DNA from: Planctomycetota bacterium
GTDB taxonomy: Bacteria > Planctomycetota > JAJSAM01 > JAJVHW01
Assembly: GCA_021776825.1 (NCBI GenBank)
Contig: JAJFFG010000127.1
Location: forward strand, 42,060-106,059
Reading direction: 5' to 3'
Length of the DNA stretch: 64,000 nucleotides
This document shows positions 1-9,392 of this stretch, piece by piece (positions within the stretch are counted from its first letter, which is position 1; every line of letters starts with the position of its first letter). The translations under genes were made by a program, and so were the position numbers. The notes under the pieces are model-generated. The model saw only the letters and a list, made by a program, of their open reading frames with translations. It ran no database searches and had not been told where the DNA came from.

Positions 1-932
1 AGGACGGCCAGCCTCTGCGATCGACGCTGCTCTGGCCGGAGGGCGAGTCCCCGGCACCTCGCAAGCGCTTGGACGTCTACGCCCCCGTCGAGATCGGCAG
101 CCTCTCCGGCGGCGACCAGCAGCCGATCGTCGCTGGCGACGTGATCGAACTCTCCGTCCGTGCGCTCGATAACGACCAGAATGAGACGGTCGCGCCCGCC
201 GTGACCATCGAGGTGCTCTCTCGCGAGGACCTCGAGCGACGTCTGACTCAGCGTCAGGTGGGGCTGCGCGATCTGCTCATGCAGCTCCGCGCCCACCAGC
301 GCCGCACGACCGAGGGCATCCGCAAGCTCCGCCAGGCGGTGGCTAGCGCTCCTCCGAGCCTCGACGACATCGACGCGGGACGAGACCTGCAGGTCGAGCA
401 GGGGCGTGTCACGAACGAACTCGACCAGTTCCTGCGCGGCGTTCACGGCGTCTTCGATGCCTACGTACTCAACCGCCTCGGGAGCATCCCGACCGTGGAC
501 CGGTTGCTGCCGCTCTATCACGAGACGCTCGCCGCTCCCTCCGAGGACGTCGACGGCGTGTTCCCGCGGAAGCTGTATCGCACCATCGTCGAGCAGAAGC
601 GCGCCAAGCGGCTCTACGACCCGGAGATCCTGGGCGCGTTGCTCGACATCATGGATCTCGGCGACGAGGCCGTGGTCGAGTTGTCGCCTGCCGTGTACGA
701 CGCGCTGCGCGCGTGGAGCGGAGCCGACGGACCGCGCGCCGAGTTGCTCGAAGAGGCGGAGCGGCGCGCTGACGAGCTCGAACAGAAGCTCGCCGAGCTG
801 GAACGCCGCATGGACCGCTGGGAGACGCTCTCCGAGATCGTCGAGCTGGCGCGTCAGATCAGGAACCGACAGATCGGCATCGGAAAGCCCCTGCCGAAGA
901 AGCCGGACGACGAGAACGACCGGGATCGCTGA
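1..932 (+). CDS. C-terminal part of a large coiled-coil protein (5' end outside window)
   Basis: The frame is already open at base 3 with no stop before 932, so this is the C-terminal part (about 310 codons) of a longer protein; the TTG at 69 is probably not the real start. A beta-rich stretch (VEIGSLSGGDQQPIVAGD) is followed by Leu/Arg/Glu-rich helices that look like coiled coil, ending in a charged Lys/Asp tail. No catalytic motif is seen. It lies 24 bp upstream of a secreted coiled-coil protein and heads a four-gene run. In planctomycete-like genomes a DUF4175-type protein often sits in this position after a MoxR/BatA/VWA block; that identity is inference from context only. Confidence 0.75.
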   Translation, partial: DGQPLRSTLLWPEGESPAPRKRLDVYAPVEIGSLSGGDQQPIVAGDVIELSVRALDNDQNETVAPAVTIEVLSREDLERRLTQRQVGLRDLLMQLRAHQRRTTEGIRKLRQAVASAPPSLDDIDAGRDLQVEQGRVTNELDQFLRGVHGVFDAYVLNRLGSIPTVDRLLPLYHETLAAPSEDVDGVFPRKLYRTIVEQKRAKRLYDPEILGALLDIMDLGDEAVVELSPAVYDALRAWSGADGPRAELLEEAERRADELEQKLAELERRMDRWETLSEIVELARQIRNRQIGIGKPLPKKPDDENDRDR

Positions 933-956
933 GCGCCACGAGCGCGGGAGACCGAG

Positions 957-3900
957 ATGACCGGATGGACGATCAGGCTGACGACCGTCGGAGCCGCAGC
1001 AGTCCTGCTCCTCGTGAGTGCCCCGCCGCGAGCCGCCGCGCAGGACAACCCGGAAGACGCCGCGATCACGCGCGCGAACGACCAGGAGTCCAACCTCAAC
1101 CAGTTCCAGGATCTCATCGCCCGCATGCGCACGTTCGGCGAACGGCTGCGTGAAGCTGGGTTCGATGAGAAGGCCGATCTCGTCGACACCGCGCTGCGCC
1201 ACGCCGACGAGCGGCAGATCTCCACGACGATGGAGAACGTCCGCAAGCTGTTCGACGACCGCAAGTTCCAGCGCGGCATCGATCTCGCCGGGACGGTGCA
1301 CGACGACCTCGAGGACCTGCTCTCCATCCTCGAGAAGCGGAACACGCTCGAGGACATCGAGCGCAGGCAGGAGGAGATCGCGAGCGCGCGCGCCGAGCTG
1401 TCGGAGATCCAGTCGAAGCAGCAAGAGATCCGGCGCGAGACCGAGGACGCACGTGACCGGTCCGCTGTGGACCGCGATCTGTCCGACCTCGATCGCCAGA
1501 TCGAGGACCTCCAGCGCGACCAGGCAGCCCTCGAGGCGCAGATCGGCCGCGAGGCCGCCGACGAGCGCCGGCAGGCGCAGCAGAACGCTCGCGATCTCGC
1601 CGCGCTGGCCCAGGAGCAGAGCGAACTCGGCGACCGCGCAGACCGCACCGGCGAGAACGTCGACAAGGATCTGGCCGACGCGGCGCGCCGCGCTGACGAG
1701 CTCCGGTCGCAGCAGGCCGAGAACCGCTCGCAGATGTCGCCCCTGCGCGCCGCCGAGGAGGCCGTCCGGCGCCTCTCCGACCTGGCCCAGCGGGCCGCAA
1801 AGGCCGCGCGCGATGCGGAGAAGCTCGCCGCAGACGATCTCCGCAACACGCGCACGACCGAGGAGCTCGCCCGCGCGACGGCCGCGGCGATGCGTGAATC
1901 GAACCCGGGCCGCGACGGCGCGTCCGAGGAACTGACCAAGCAGGCGGACCGCCTCACCAAGGCCTCGCAGGACCTCGCCGATCAGTTGAGCGATGCGCAG
2001 GCCGCCGGTGACGAGGAGCGCACCGCGGAGCTCGAGGCTGCTCTCGCCCGCGCCAAGTCGGCCGCTGCCGCGGCGCGCGAGGCGGCCGATGCCGCCAAGG
2101 CCGCTCAGGACGCCCGCTCCGAGGGCGACCGAGACGGCGCCCGTCAGGCCGAGGCGACCGCGCAGGACGCACGGGACCGCGCAGCCGCTGCCGCTGACGA
2201 GCTCGCACAGCACGCTCGTGCGGCATCCGCGGCAGACGCTGCGCGCGACGTCGGCGACGCGGAACGGAAGATCGCCGAAGAAGCGGCCGCCGTGGCGAGC
2301 GCGCTTCGCGCGGCGAGCCCCGAGATGAACGACGCCAAGGCCGGCGAGCAGGCGACGAAGGCCGCCGACGCCGCGGCCGAAGCCGTCGGCGCGCTGGATC
2401 GTGCCAGCAAGGCGCTCGACGTCGGGGACGCCCCGGAGGCGCGTCGTCAGGCCGGCGACGCCCAGACCGCGCTCGAGCGTGCCCTCGACGCGGCCCAGAA
2501 GAGTCTCTCGGCCGCACGGGCGAGTTCCGGCGCCGCAGCGGCAGCGCAGCAGGAGGCCGTCGCCAAGGGGGCCGAGGACCTGGCCGCGCAGGCGAAGAGC
2601 CCCGCCGACGGAGCCCAGGGCCTCTCGAAGGAGAAGTCGCACGCCGCACAGAAGGGCGCCGACAGCGCGCAAGCGGCAGCAAGGGCCGCCCGTGAGGCCG
2701 CCGACGCCATGCAGCAGGCACAGTCAGCCGCTTCCGCCGGGAGCGAGGGCGAGCAGCAGTCGGCGGAGCGTGGCGACCAGGCCAAGGCCGCCGCCGCGGC
2801 CGCGCGTGCCGAGTCCGCGCTGGCAAAGGCCCGCAAGCAACTCGCGCAGGCCTCCGGCCAGAGCGACGTCGCCCGCGAGCTCGAGGAACCACAGACGTCA
2901 TTGGCCGACCGCGCCGAGCGCGTGGCGGCCGATCTCCCCGAGTCCAGCCCGGCGCGGGAGGATCTCGAGAAGGCGATCGATGCGATGCGCGACGCGGCGG
3001 CGAAGGCCGCCTCCGGATCGCCGCAGGAGGCATCCGACGCGTCGGGGCGCGCGGAGCAGGCGCTGCGCGACGCCGCCGAGGCTGAGCAGACCCGACGCGA
3101 CGAGGCAGCGGCGCGCGAGAACACTGCCGCCAAGGCGCTCGCCGAGAAGCAGGCGGAGCTCGAGAAGCGCGCCCGCGAGCTGGAAGAGAAGCTCCGCGAG
3201 CGCGCGGGCCAGTTGAACGCGGCAGGGAACTCCACCGCCGGGGATCGCGCGCAGGAGGCAGCGGACCGGACTGAGGAAGCCGCCGGCGAGATGTCCGGGG
3301 CGCAGAAGAGCAGCGAGGCTGGTCAGTCCGAGCAGGCCGCCGGTCAGCGCCAGCAGGCTCGCCGCGACCTCGACGCCGCCCGCGAGGCGCTGCGAGATCC
3401 GGAGCGTGAAGCCGAGACGAGGGAGACGCTCCGCAAGATCAAGGAGCAGCAGGACGAGCTCGCCGAGCGCACCAAGCGCGCCGCCGAGCAGATGCAGAAG
3501 AGCGCGGCATCCGCCGGTGCGTCGAGCGCATCGCGCGCCCAGGAGGAGATGGAGAGCGCCTCCGACGAGATGGACGAAGGGGAAGCCGAGCAGGCGACGC
3601 GAGAGCAGGAGGACGCGGAGCGCTACCTCGAGATGGCCGACGCAGCCCTCGAAGAGGAGCAGGAGCGCTACGACTCGCTGCAGGCCGAGGAGGCCCTCTA
3701 CCGCATCGAGCAGGAGCTGGCCCGCGTCGAGGAGGCCCAGTCGGCCATCCTCGAGTCAACCGAGCTGGTCTGGAGCGAGCGCGGTGAAGAGGACAGTTTC
3801 GCGCGGCACCAGCGTGTGAGCATGCGCAAGCTCGCGGGGGAGCAGGAGGGCCTGTCCGACCACCTGAACCCGGTCGTCGAGGCCATCGAGAAGGAGGGCT

Positions 3901-4409
3901 CGGCCGTGTTCGGCCCCATCCTCCACGGCATCAAGGACGACATGACGACAGCCGCCGGACACCTCCGCAAGCTACGCCCGGACGATCTCTGTCAGGGCAT
4001 CCAGCGCGAGGTGATCGCCGAGGTCGCCGAGCTGCGCGAGACGCTGCGCGAAGAGCGTGAGCGGCGTGCCCAGGAAGAGCAGCCGGAGGAGCAGCAGGGT
4101 GAGCAGCAGCAGCAACAGCCGGGTGCCGCGCGCATCGTCGCGCCGGTCGCCGAGCTGCGCGCTCTGAAGCGCATGCAGGAACGCGTGGCTCGCAATCTGG
4201 AGCAGCTCCAGAAGGAGGGGCTCCCGGACGATCCGGCGAAGCTGACGCGCATCCAGCGCGCCCGCCTGGAGCGGCTCGCGCACCAGCAGGGTACGATCAG
4301 GACCATGTGGCGAGACTTCGCGACCAGCGTCGGCCTCGATGAGTCCATCTTCGATGAGCCTGAGGACGAGAGTGCTCTCCCGCCGATGGGAGAGGGGGAG
4401 GACCGCTGA
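957..4409 (+). CDS. Giant secreted alanine-rich coiled-coil protein
   Basis: This 1150-aa protein starts at ATG 957 with a clear signal peptide (basic start, hydrophobic core around residues 10-22, cleavage near AAAQ), so it should act outside the cytoplasm. Almost all the rest is Ala/Glu/Arg/Gln-rich helix with heptad periodicity, consistent with an extended coiled coil. Near the C-terminus (about residues 1035-1055) there is a Gln/Glu-rich linker and then a short, better-defined helical domain. No enzyme motif is visible. It overlaps the next gene by one base (TGATGA), so the two are translationally coupled. A structural or scaffolding role in the periplasm or envelope is likely but not shown. 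Confidence 0.85.
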   Translation: MTGWTIRLTTVGAAAVLLLVSAPPRAAAQDNPEDAAITRANDQESNLNQFQDLIARMRTFGERLREAGFDEKADLVDTALRHADERQISTTMENVRKLFDDRKFQRGIDLAGTVHDDLEDLLSILEKRNTLEDIERRQEEIASARAELSEIQSKQQEIRRETEDARDRSAVDRDLSDLDRQIEDLQRDQAALEAQIGREAADERRQAQQNARDLAALAQEQSELGDRADRTGENVDKDLADAARRADELRSQQAENRSQMSPLRAAEEAVRRLSDLAQRAAKAARDAEKLAADDLRNTRTTEELARATAAAMRESNPGRDGASEELTKQADRLTKASQDLADQLSDAQAAGDEERTAELEAALARAKSAAAAAREAADAAKAAQDARSEGDRDGARQAEATAQDARDRAAAAADELAQHARAASAADAARDVGDAERKIAEEAAAVASALRAASPEMNDAKAGEQATKAADAAAEAVGALDRASKALDVGDAPEARRQAGDAQTALERALDAAQKSLSAARASSGAAAAAQQEAVAKGAEDLAAQAKSPADGAQGLSKEKSHAAQKGADSAQAAARAAREAADAMQQAQSAASAGSEGEQQSAERGDQAKAAAAAARAESALAKARKQLAQASGQSDVARELEEPQTSLADRAERVAADLPESSPAREDLEKAIDAMRDAAAKAASGSPQEASDASGRAEQALRDAAEAEQTRRDEAAARENTAAKALAEKQAELEKRARELEEKLRERAGQLNAAGNSTAGDRAQEAADRTEEAAGEMSGAQKSSEAGQSEQAAGQRQQARRDLDAAREALRDPEREAETRETLRKIKEQQDELAERTKRAAEQMQKSAASAGASSASRAQEEMESASDEMDEGEAEQATREQEDAERYLEMADAALEEEQERYDSLQAEEALYRIEQELARVEEAQSAILESTELVWSERGEEDSFARHQRVSMRKLAGEQEGLSDHLNPVVEAIEKEGSAVFGPILHGIKDDMTTAAGHLRKLRPDDLCQGIQREVIAEVAELRETLREERERRAQEEQPEEQQGEQQQQQPGAARIVAPVAELRALKRMQERVARNLEQLQKEGLPDDPAKLTRIQRARLERLAHQQGTIRTMWRDFATSVGLDESIFDEPEDESALPPMGEGEDR

Positions 4410-5155
4410 TGACCGCCCGATCGATCCAGACCGCTCTCATCACCGCCGGCTTGGCGTTCGGACTCTGTGCGCCCGCGTTCGCCCAGGACCACGGCGGCGA
4501 GCAGGCCGACGTCGAGAAGAAGATCAAGGAGATCGAGAAGCTCATGAAGCAGGCCGAGGAGGCGCTCGCGCGCTCCACGGACGCCCGACAGAGTTCGGCG
4601 AAGACCGCCGAGGAGATCGAGAAGCTCCTCGACGACAAGGCACAGGAGCAGACCGGCAAGTCCGCCGAGCAGCTCCGCAAGGAGGCCAAGGACGGTTCCG
4701 CCGAGGCCGCGAAGACCATCGAGAAGCTCATGAAGGAGGCCCAGAGCGAGTCCAAGTCGGCCGCCGAGGGCGTTCGGAAGCTGATCGAGGCGACGAAGTC
4801 GAGCAGCCAGCAGACCGCCGAGGGCATCCAGTGGCTTCTCGACAACGCGGTGAAGAACAACCAGTCGAAGAAGCAGCAGAAGCCAGGCGGCCAGCAGCCG
4901 AAGGACAAGAAGCCCGAGGGCAAGGAGCCCGAGGACGGCCAGGGCGAGCAGAAGACGGACTCGACGGAGAAGCCCGGTGATCAGACGGAGCCGCCGCGGG
5001 AGCCCGACTTCGAGGTCTGGCTCGCCGAGCTCCCCTCGCAGGTGCGCAAGGACTACAAGTCCAAGAACTGGGACGCGATCCCGCCGAAGTGGCGCGACAT
5101 CCTGCGCCACTGGACGAAGAAGATGAACGACGAGCTGGAGAGCGGACGCGAGTAG
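4409..5155 (+). CDS. Secreted coiled-coil protein with charged linker
   Basis: A 248-aa protein whose ATG shares a base with the stop of the upstream coiled-coil gene. The N-terminus is a signal peptide (cleavage near AFAQ). Residues about 30-150 form a Lys/Glu-rich coiled coil, followed by a Gln/Lys/Pro-rich linker (150-195) and a compact C-terminal segment with a Tyr-Lys-Ser...Trp pattern (YKSKNWDAIPPKWRDIL). That C-terminal piece resembles the ends of other envelope proteins in such clusters. Size, export and coupling suggest it forms a complex with the neighbouring giant coiled-coil protein; function unknown. Confidence 0.82.
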   Translation: MTARSIQTALITAGLAFGLCAPAFAQDHGGEQADVEKKIKEIEKLMKQAEEALARSTDARQSSAKTAEEIEKLLDDKAQEQTGKSAEQLRKEAKDGSAEAAKTIEKLMKEAQSESKSAAEGVRKLIEATKSSSQQTAEGIQWLLDNAVKNNQSKKQQKPGGQQPKDKKPEGKEPEDGQGEQKTDSTEKPGDQTEPPREPDFEVWLAELPSQVRKDYKSKNWDAIPPKWRDILRHWTKKMNDELESGRE

Positions 5156-5159
5156 TCCC

Positions 5160-6386
5160 ATGGGCACCTCGACGCCACTCGGACGGATCGCACGCGCCGC
5201 GCTCGTCGCGGCGCTGCTGCTTCCGCTCTCCGACGCTGCCGCTCTCGAGAGCGAGGACGGCCCGTCGCCGATCAAGGACCCCCTCGTCACCAAGGACCAG
5301 CAGCGCGCGGTCGTACGTGGCCTCGAGTGGCTCGCCAAGTCGCAGTCGTCCGGAGGATCGTGGGGCGACCCCGACGAGACGCTCGTTGCCGACACGTCGC
5401 TCGCGGTGATGTCCCTGATGGCCGGTGGCAACACGGTCGCCGCCGGTGGCTGGACCGACGAAGAGGCGCGCACCGAGGCCCCTCCGCGACTGCGCGGTCG
5501 GTACGCACGCAACGTCCGTGACGGCATCGAGTACCTCGCCCGTCTCGCCATCCGTGATGAGCGAGGTCGCGCGCGGGGCTACATCCAAGCCGACAAGGTC
5601 TCCAAGATGCACGGCCACGGCTTCGCGACCCTCGCGTTGGCCCTGGCATGCGGCAACCTCGGCGGCGGCGACATCGTCGAGATCAAGGAGAAGCTCGGCA
5701 ACGGCGTCGACGCCAACCGGCTGACCTACGGCGAGAAGGTGCGGTACGCGCTCGAACGGGCCGTGCGTCTCATCGAGCGCGCGCAGGACCCGGACTCGGG
5801 CGGCTGGCTGTACGACCCGCTCCCGAACGGGCACGAGGGGTCGATGACGGTCACCCAGATCCACGCTCTGCGGGCGGCGCAGGACGCGGGAGTCAGCGTG
5901 AGCGGCGTCGTCCTGCGCCGCGCGTATCAGTACGTGCGCGACTCTCAGAACCTCGCGGATCAGAACCTCTTCGGGGGCTTCGCGTACCACAAGACGCTGA
6001 AGGGCCGCGTGTCCTACGCGCTGACGGGCGCCGCGCTGACCACGTTCTACGGACTCGGCCGCTACGGCGACATCGCCGAGGACACAGATCTCATCCGTCA
6101 CGGCATGAGCTACTTGGACCGCACCTTCGAGGACGCTCTCGGCGCGCGGCAGTGGTACTACTACGGCCTCTACTACGGCGCCCAGGCGATCTACCAGCAG
6201 CACGATCGTCGCCGCCTGCGTGACCTCTGGCCGCGCATCCGCCGCTCGATCCTGAACCACCAGAGCGCGGACGGCTCGTTCGAGCGAGTGGGCGACGACG
6301 GGCGCAGCCTCGAGTACTGCACGTCGATGGCGACGCTGACCCTGCAGATCCCGGACGAGACGTTGCCGATCTTCCAGCGGCGGTGA
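5160..6386 (+). CDS. Secreted prenyltransferase/squalene-oxidase-repeat (terpenoid cyclase fold) protein
   Basis: A 408-aa protein with a signal peptide (residues 1-28) and an alpha/alpha-barrel-like series of helical repeats. The repeats carry QSSGGSWG and DPDSGGWLYDP motifs, the QxxxGxW signature of squalene-cyclase/prenyltransferase-type repeats. The catalytic DxDD motif of true cyclases is absent, so it is more likely a binding or scaffold protein. It starts 4 bp after the preceding stop and ends the operon. Two lipoproteins at 45910-48758 have the same fold type. Common in Planctomycetota as proteins of unknown function. Confidence 0.85.
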   Translation: MGTSTPLGRIARAALVAALLLPLSDAAALESEDGPSPIKDPLVTKDQQRAVVRGLEWLAKSQSSGGSWGDPDETLVADTSLAVMSLMAGGNTVAAGGWTDEEARTEAPPRLRGRYARNVRDGIEYLARLAIRDERGRARGYIQADKVSKMHGHGFATLALALACGNLGGGDIVEIKEKLGNGVDANRLTYGEKVRYALERAVRLIERAQDPDSGGWLYDPLPNGHEGSMTVTQIHALRAAQDAGVSVSGVVLRRAYQYVRDSQNLADQNLFGGFAYHKTLKGRVSYALTGAALTTFYGLGRYGDIAEDTDLIRHGMSYLDRTFEDALGARQWYYYGLYYGAQAIYQQHDRRRLRDLWPRIRRSILNHQSADGSFERVGDDGRSLEYCTSMATLTLQIPDETLPIFQRR

Positions 6387-6440
6387 AGAGCGTGTCACAG
6401 CGCGTGCGCTGACGCGCAACCGCGGCGCCACGCTCTTCAC
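6383..6440 (+). terminator. Long stem-loop at the end of the coiled-coil operon
   Basis: A perfect 12-bp inverted repeat (GTGAAGAGCGTG, 6383-6394, and its complement, 6429-6440) overlaps the stop codon and encloses the hairpin core of the first intergenic repeat unit. It is well placed to end transcription or protect the 3' end, although no clear T-run follows. Confidence 0.6.
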
Positions 6441-7608
6441 GTATGTTGCTGGTCGGCTCCGCGGGTGCGAGGGCTCTCACTCGAGAGCCATCCCCTCGGC
6501 CGCACCCTTGCGTGGCCTCATGTCCCCGCGTCACGCTGCTTGCGCTTGAGCGCAACCAGCGCGCCCCGGGTGAGGATCCGGACGCGCTTGGTCCCCTCCG
6601 ATCCAACGGGTCCGCATCCTCAACGGCGCCGTAGGGGCGGGCCCCCTGGCCCGCCCCGCCCGCTGGGGTTGATCGCGCGGCGTGGGTCCACTGGCGCACC
6701 GCGCGCGAACCTCGTGACTCGCACGGCCATCGGTCGACGGCGTCACGGCTCGGCAACCCGCATCCCCGACGTTCGCACGTGTCACCGTCATCCCCGACGT
6801 GCGCCAGCCACCACCGTCGCCCGCGCGATCCGCTGTCGGCACGGGTGGGTCAGGAGACCCACCCCTACGACGTCGTCGGCCAGGCGGATCCCAACGTACG
6901 GGCGGATCTCCTGATCCGCCCCGCCCGCTGGGGTCATCCGCGCGACGCGGGTCCGATGGCGCTCGGCGGACGATCGTGGTGATCCGGACGGCCATCGGTC
7001 GACGACGTGGCGCCCTTCGCCGTTGCGGGATGCACGGCATTGAACGCGATCCACCGGTCGCCGTGCGCGCAGCCCGCGACGTTCGCATCCGCCATCCACC
7101 TACCCCGACCGAGTCCCGCGGCTCGGGCGGGCGGACCAGGGGGTCCGCCCCTACGGCGCCGTTGACACAGCGATCGCGTGGGGTTGGCGATGCCGAGGTC
7201 GCTCCGGATCCTCACCCGGGGCGCGGCGGTTGCGCGCGAGCGCAAGCGCCGTGACGCGGTGAGTGGAGGCCACGCAAGGCTGCGACCGAGGGGGTGGCTC
7301 TCGCGTGCAGGGTGACGCAGCCGCGGAGCCGACCAGAGACACGGGAGGGGCGGCGATTGCCTCATTCCCCGACCGACGTCACCGACCAACCGTCAGCAAT
7401 CGACGTGACCCCGGGGCGCGGCGGTTGCGCTCGAGCGCAACCGCCGTGACGCGGGGAGTGGAGGCCACGCAAGGCTGCGACCGGCGACGTACCGCTCTCG
7501 CCGGCGAGGTGACGCAGCCGCGGAGCCGACCAGCAACAATGTAAGGCGCGGCGATTGCGACTGTGTCGACGCGCGCCCTCCAACGACGCGCCCAGCAATC
7601 GCCGTGAC
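6387..7608. repeat. Convergent-junction repeat cluster 1
   Basis: There is no gene in these 1222 bp; the short ORFs are translations of repeats. The left part holds forward copies of the ~196-bp unit (hairpin cores near 6405 and 6545). The middle holds palindromes of the GGGGCGGGCC...GGCCCGCCCC type (6631-6660), GGGTGGGTC...GACCCACCC (6843-6866), GGGCGGATC...GATCCGCCC (6900-6921) and GGGCGGACC...GGTCCGCCC (7128-7150). The right part (about 7220-7608) holds two copies of the unit in reverse orientation, reading from the minus-strand gene (cores near 7230 and 7425, 195 bp apart). A third sub-repeat, around GCATTGAACGCGATCCACC (7032), recurs at 17901. Confidence 0.9.
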
Positions 7609-8835
7609 TTACACGACCCTCGCCAACACGTGCTTCAGGTACCGCCCCTCGGGCACTGCCGTCAGCCACGGGTGATCCGGTGCCTGGCCGCTCACGTGCA
7701 GGACCTGGAGGCGCCGGCGAGCGCGCAGCGCGGCGTCACGCAGCATCCGCAGGAACGCGTCTTCGGTCAGAGCGCCCGTGCACGACGACGTCGCCAGGAA
7801 GCCGCCCGGCGTGACGAGCGAGATCGCGTGCGCGTTCAGGTCTCGGTACCCGCGGAGCGCGCCCTTCAACTCGCCGCGCGAGGACGCCATGCGCGGCGGG
7901 TCGACGGAGACGGCATCGAAACGCCCCTTCTCCTCGGTCAGCGCTCGAACTGCGGAGAACGCGTCCTCCTCGCGCAGTGCGACCCGCTCGGTGGCGTCAT
8001 TGCGCGCCGCATTGCTCGTCAGCCGCGCCAACGCACGGGCGGAGACGTCCACGGCGAGCACGGACGTCGCCCCGGCGACCGCTGCCGCGAGACCGAAGCC
8101 ACCGGTGCCGGCGAACAGATCGAGAACTCGCCCGGCCGAAGCCACCTCGGCGAAGCGTCGACGGTTGTCGCGCTGATCGAGGAAGTGGCCGGTCTTCTGA
8201 CCCTTCCGCAGATCGACGCCATAGCGCACGCCGTCCTCGACGATCTCGATTTCCTCCGGGGGTTCGGTCCCGGCAAGACGGCCCCCACCCGCATGGAACC
8301 CCTCCGCCGTCGCGAAGCGCGGTGACGGACGCTCCCACACGCCCTCGACGCCGTCTTCATCCATCAGCGCCGCCGCGAGCCACGGCCGCCGCTGTGCAGC
8401 CGCGAGGGTCGTCACCTGCAGAACCACGTACGCCCCGAAGCGATCGGCGACCGCTCCGTTCAGTCCATCTCCGTCGCCGTGGACCAATCGCCACGCATCC
8501 GTTCGCGCCGGCAGCTTCAGGACGTCGGTCCGCAGCGCCGCAGCGCGCCGTACCCGACGTCCGATGAGTTCCTGATCCAACACGCCGGCGCCGCTTCGGA
8601 GCAGCCGGACGCGCACGACAGCCTCGGCGTGCCAGACGCCCACCCCGATCAGCCGACCATCGGAGTCGGCGACCGCGACCGCGTCACCCGTGGAGGGCGT
8701 CCCGTCGACGGACGCAATGGCGCCCGCGTACACGAGTGGGTGCCCCGCCCAGAGCGGTCGCGCGCGGCCCTCCACCAGAGTGACTCGCCCGACCGGCTCG
8801 CCGGTCGGCATGGATGCTGCATCGGCGTCGCTCAT
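7609..8835 (-). CDS. rlmI: RlmI-family class I SAM-dependent rRNA methyltransferase
   Basis: A 408-aa protein with the family layout: an N-terminal PUA-like domain (about residues 15-90), an EEHUD-like middle domain and a C-terminal Rossmann methyltransferase. Visible motifs are HFLDQRDNRR before the fold, motif I (LDLFAGTGGFGLAAA), an acidic end of beta-2 (VLAVDVSA) and the catalytic DPPR. The C-terminal SSCTG also matches the family. Known members make 5-methylcytosine in 23S rRNA; that this one targets the same base is inferred. The stop lies at the edge of a repeat cluster. The gene is second to a membrane protein whose stop overlaps its start by four bases... in fact the membrane gene lies downstream and upstream order is larE, membrane protein, rlmI, all coupled by ATGA overlaps. 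Confidence 0.88.
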   Translation of the reverse strand: MSDADAASMPTGEPVGRVTLVEGRARPLWAGHPLVYAGAIASVDGTPSTGDAVAVADSDGRLIGVGVWHAEAVVRVRLLRSGAGVLDQELIGRRVRRAAALRTDVLKLPARTDAWRLVHGDGDGLNGAVADRFGAYVVLQVTTLAAAQRRPWLAAALMDEDGVEGVWERPSPRFATAEGFHAGGGRLAGTEPPEEIEIVEDGVRYGVDLRKGQKTGHFLDQRDNRRRFAEVASAGRVLDLFAGTGGFGLAAAVAGATSVLAVDVSARALARLTSNAARNDATERVALREEDAFSAVRALTEEKGRFDAVSVDPPRMASSRGELKGALRGYRDLNAHAISLVTPGGFLATSSCTGALTEDAFLRMLRDAALRARRRLQVLHVSGQAPDHPWLTAVPEGRYLKHVLARVV

Positions 8836-9392
8836 GTCGACAGCTCGGAGGTGTCCTCCGCCTCCGGATCGTTGGACGGGGTCGCGCCGTCGCCAGCCTC
8901 GTCGGGTTCGGTGTCACGCGGCGTGCGACGCCGCGAGCTGACCGTCTGGTCCTTCCGCGTGGACCACGCAAACATGCCCAGCACCGCAGCGAGCACCCCG
9001 ATGGCCGTCTCCGTCCGGCCCTCGATCGGGAAGGACTGGGGGTCCATGCGCATCGCGATGAGCACGCAGAGCCCGACGAGCGCGAGGACGAATGAGCGGC
9101 GCTGCCACCTCGACGAGTTCCGCTCGCGACGCTCGAGCGCCTGCGACGTCCACACGAAGCCCGCAACGACGGCGGCGACCGCCGCGCTCACCGGCACCCA
9201 GAGTCCCACCCAGCGAATGAGCCGCGGGGTCAGGAAGCCGCTCGGCTTGTCGCCGCCCATCATCCCGGACAGCGCCATGCCAACGTTCGCCAGCAGGATG
9301 ACGATGATCCCACCCACGACCCACGGGAGCCACTTGCGAGCCTTCTTGGTGCCCGATCGGCGACGGCGACGTCCACTACCGGAACCACTCAC
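8832..9392 (-). CDS. Polytopic membrane protein of unknown function
   Basis: A 186-aa protein with a very basic N-terminus (SGRRRRRSGTKK), about four hydrophobic segments (near residues 22-43, 62-82, 100-116 and 125-142) and an acidic, Asp/Glu/Ser-rich C-terminal tail. No family is recognised. It overlaps both neighbours by four bases (ATGA at each end), so it is translated with larE upstream and the rRNA methyltransferase downstream. The basic N-terminus suggests cytosolic N- and C-termini. Confidence 0.8.
   Translation of the reverse strand: MSGSGSGRRRRRSGTKKARKWLPWVVGGIIVILLANVGMALSGMMGGDKPSGFLTPRLIRWVGLWVPVSAAVAAVVAGFVWTSQALERRERNSSRWQRRSFVLALVGLCVLIAMRMDPQSFPIEGRTETAIGVLAAVLGMFAWSTRKDQTVSSRRRTPRDTEPDEAGDGATPSNDPEAEDTSELST

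Noticed and set aside
854..1960. Long minus-strand ORFs opposite the coiled-coil gene (also 1954-3033, 2447-3235)
   Set aside because: They are low-complexity Arg/Ser/Ala-rich shadows produced by GC-rich codons of the real coiled-coil gene on the other strand, with no start context or family motif.
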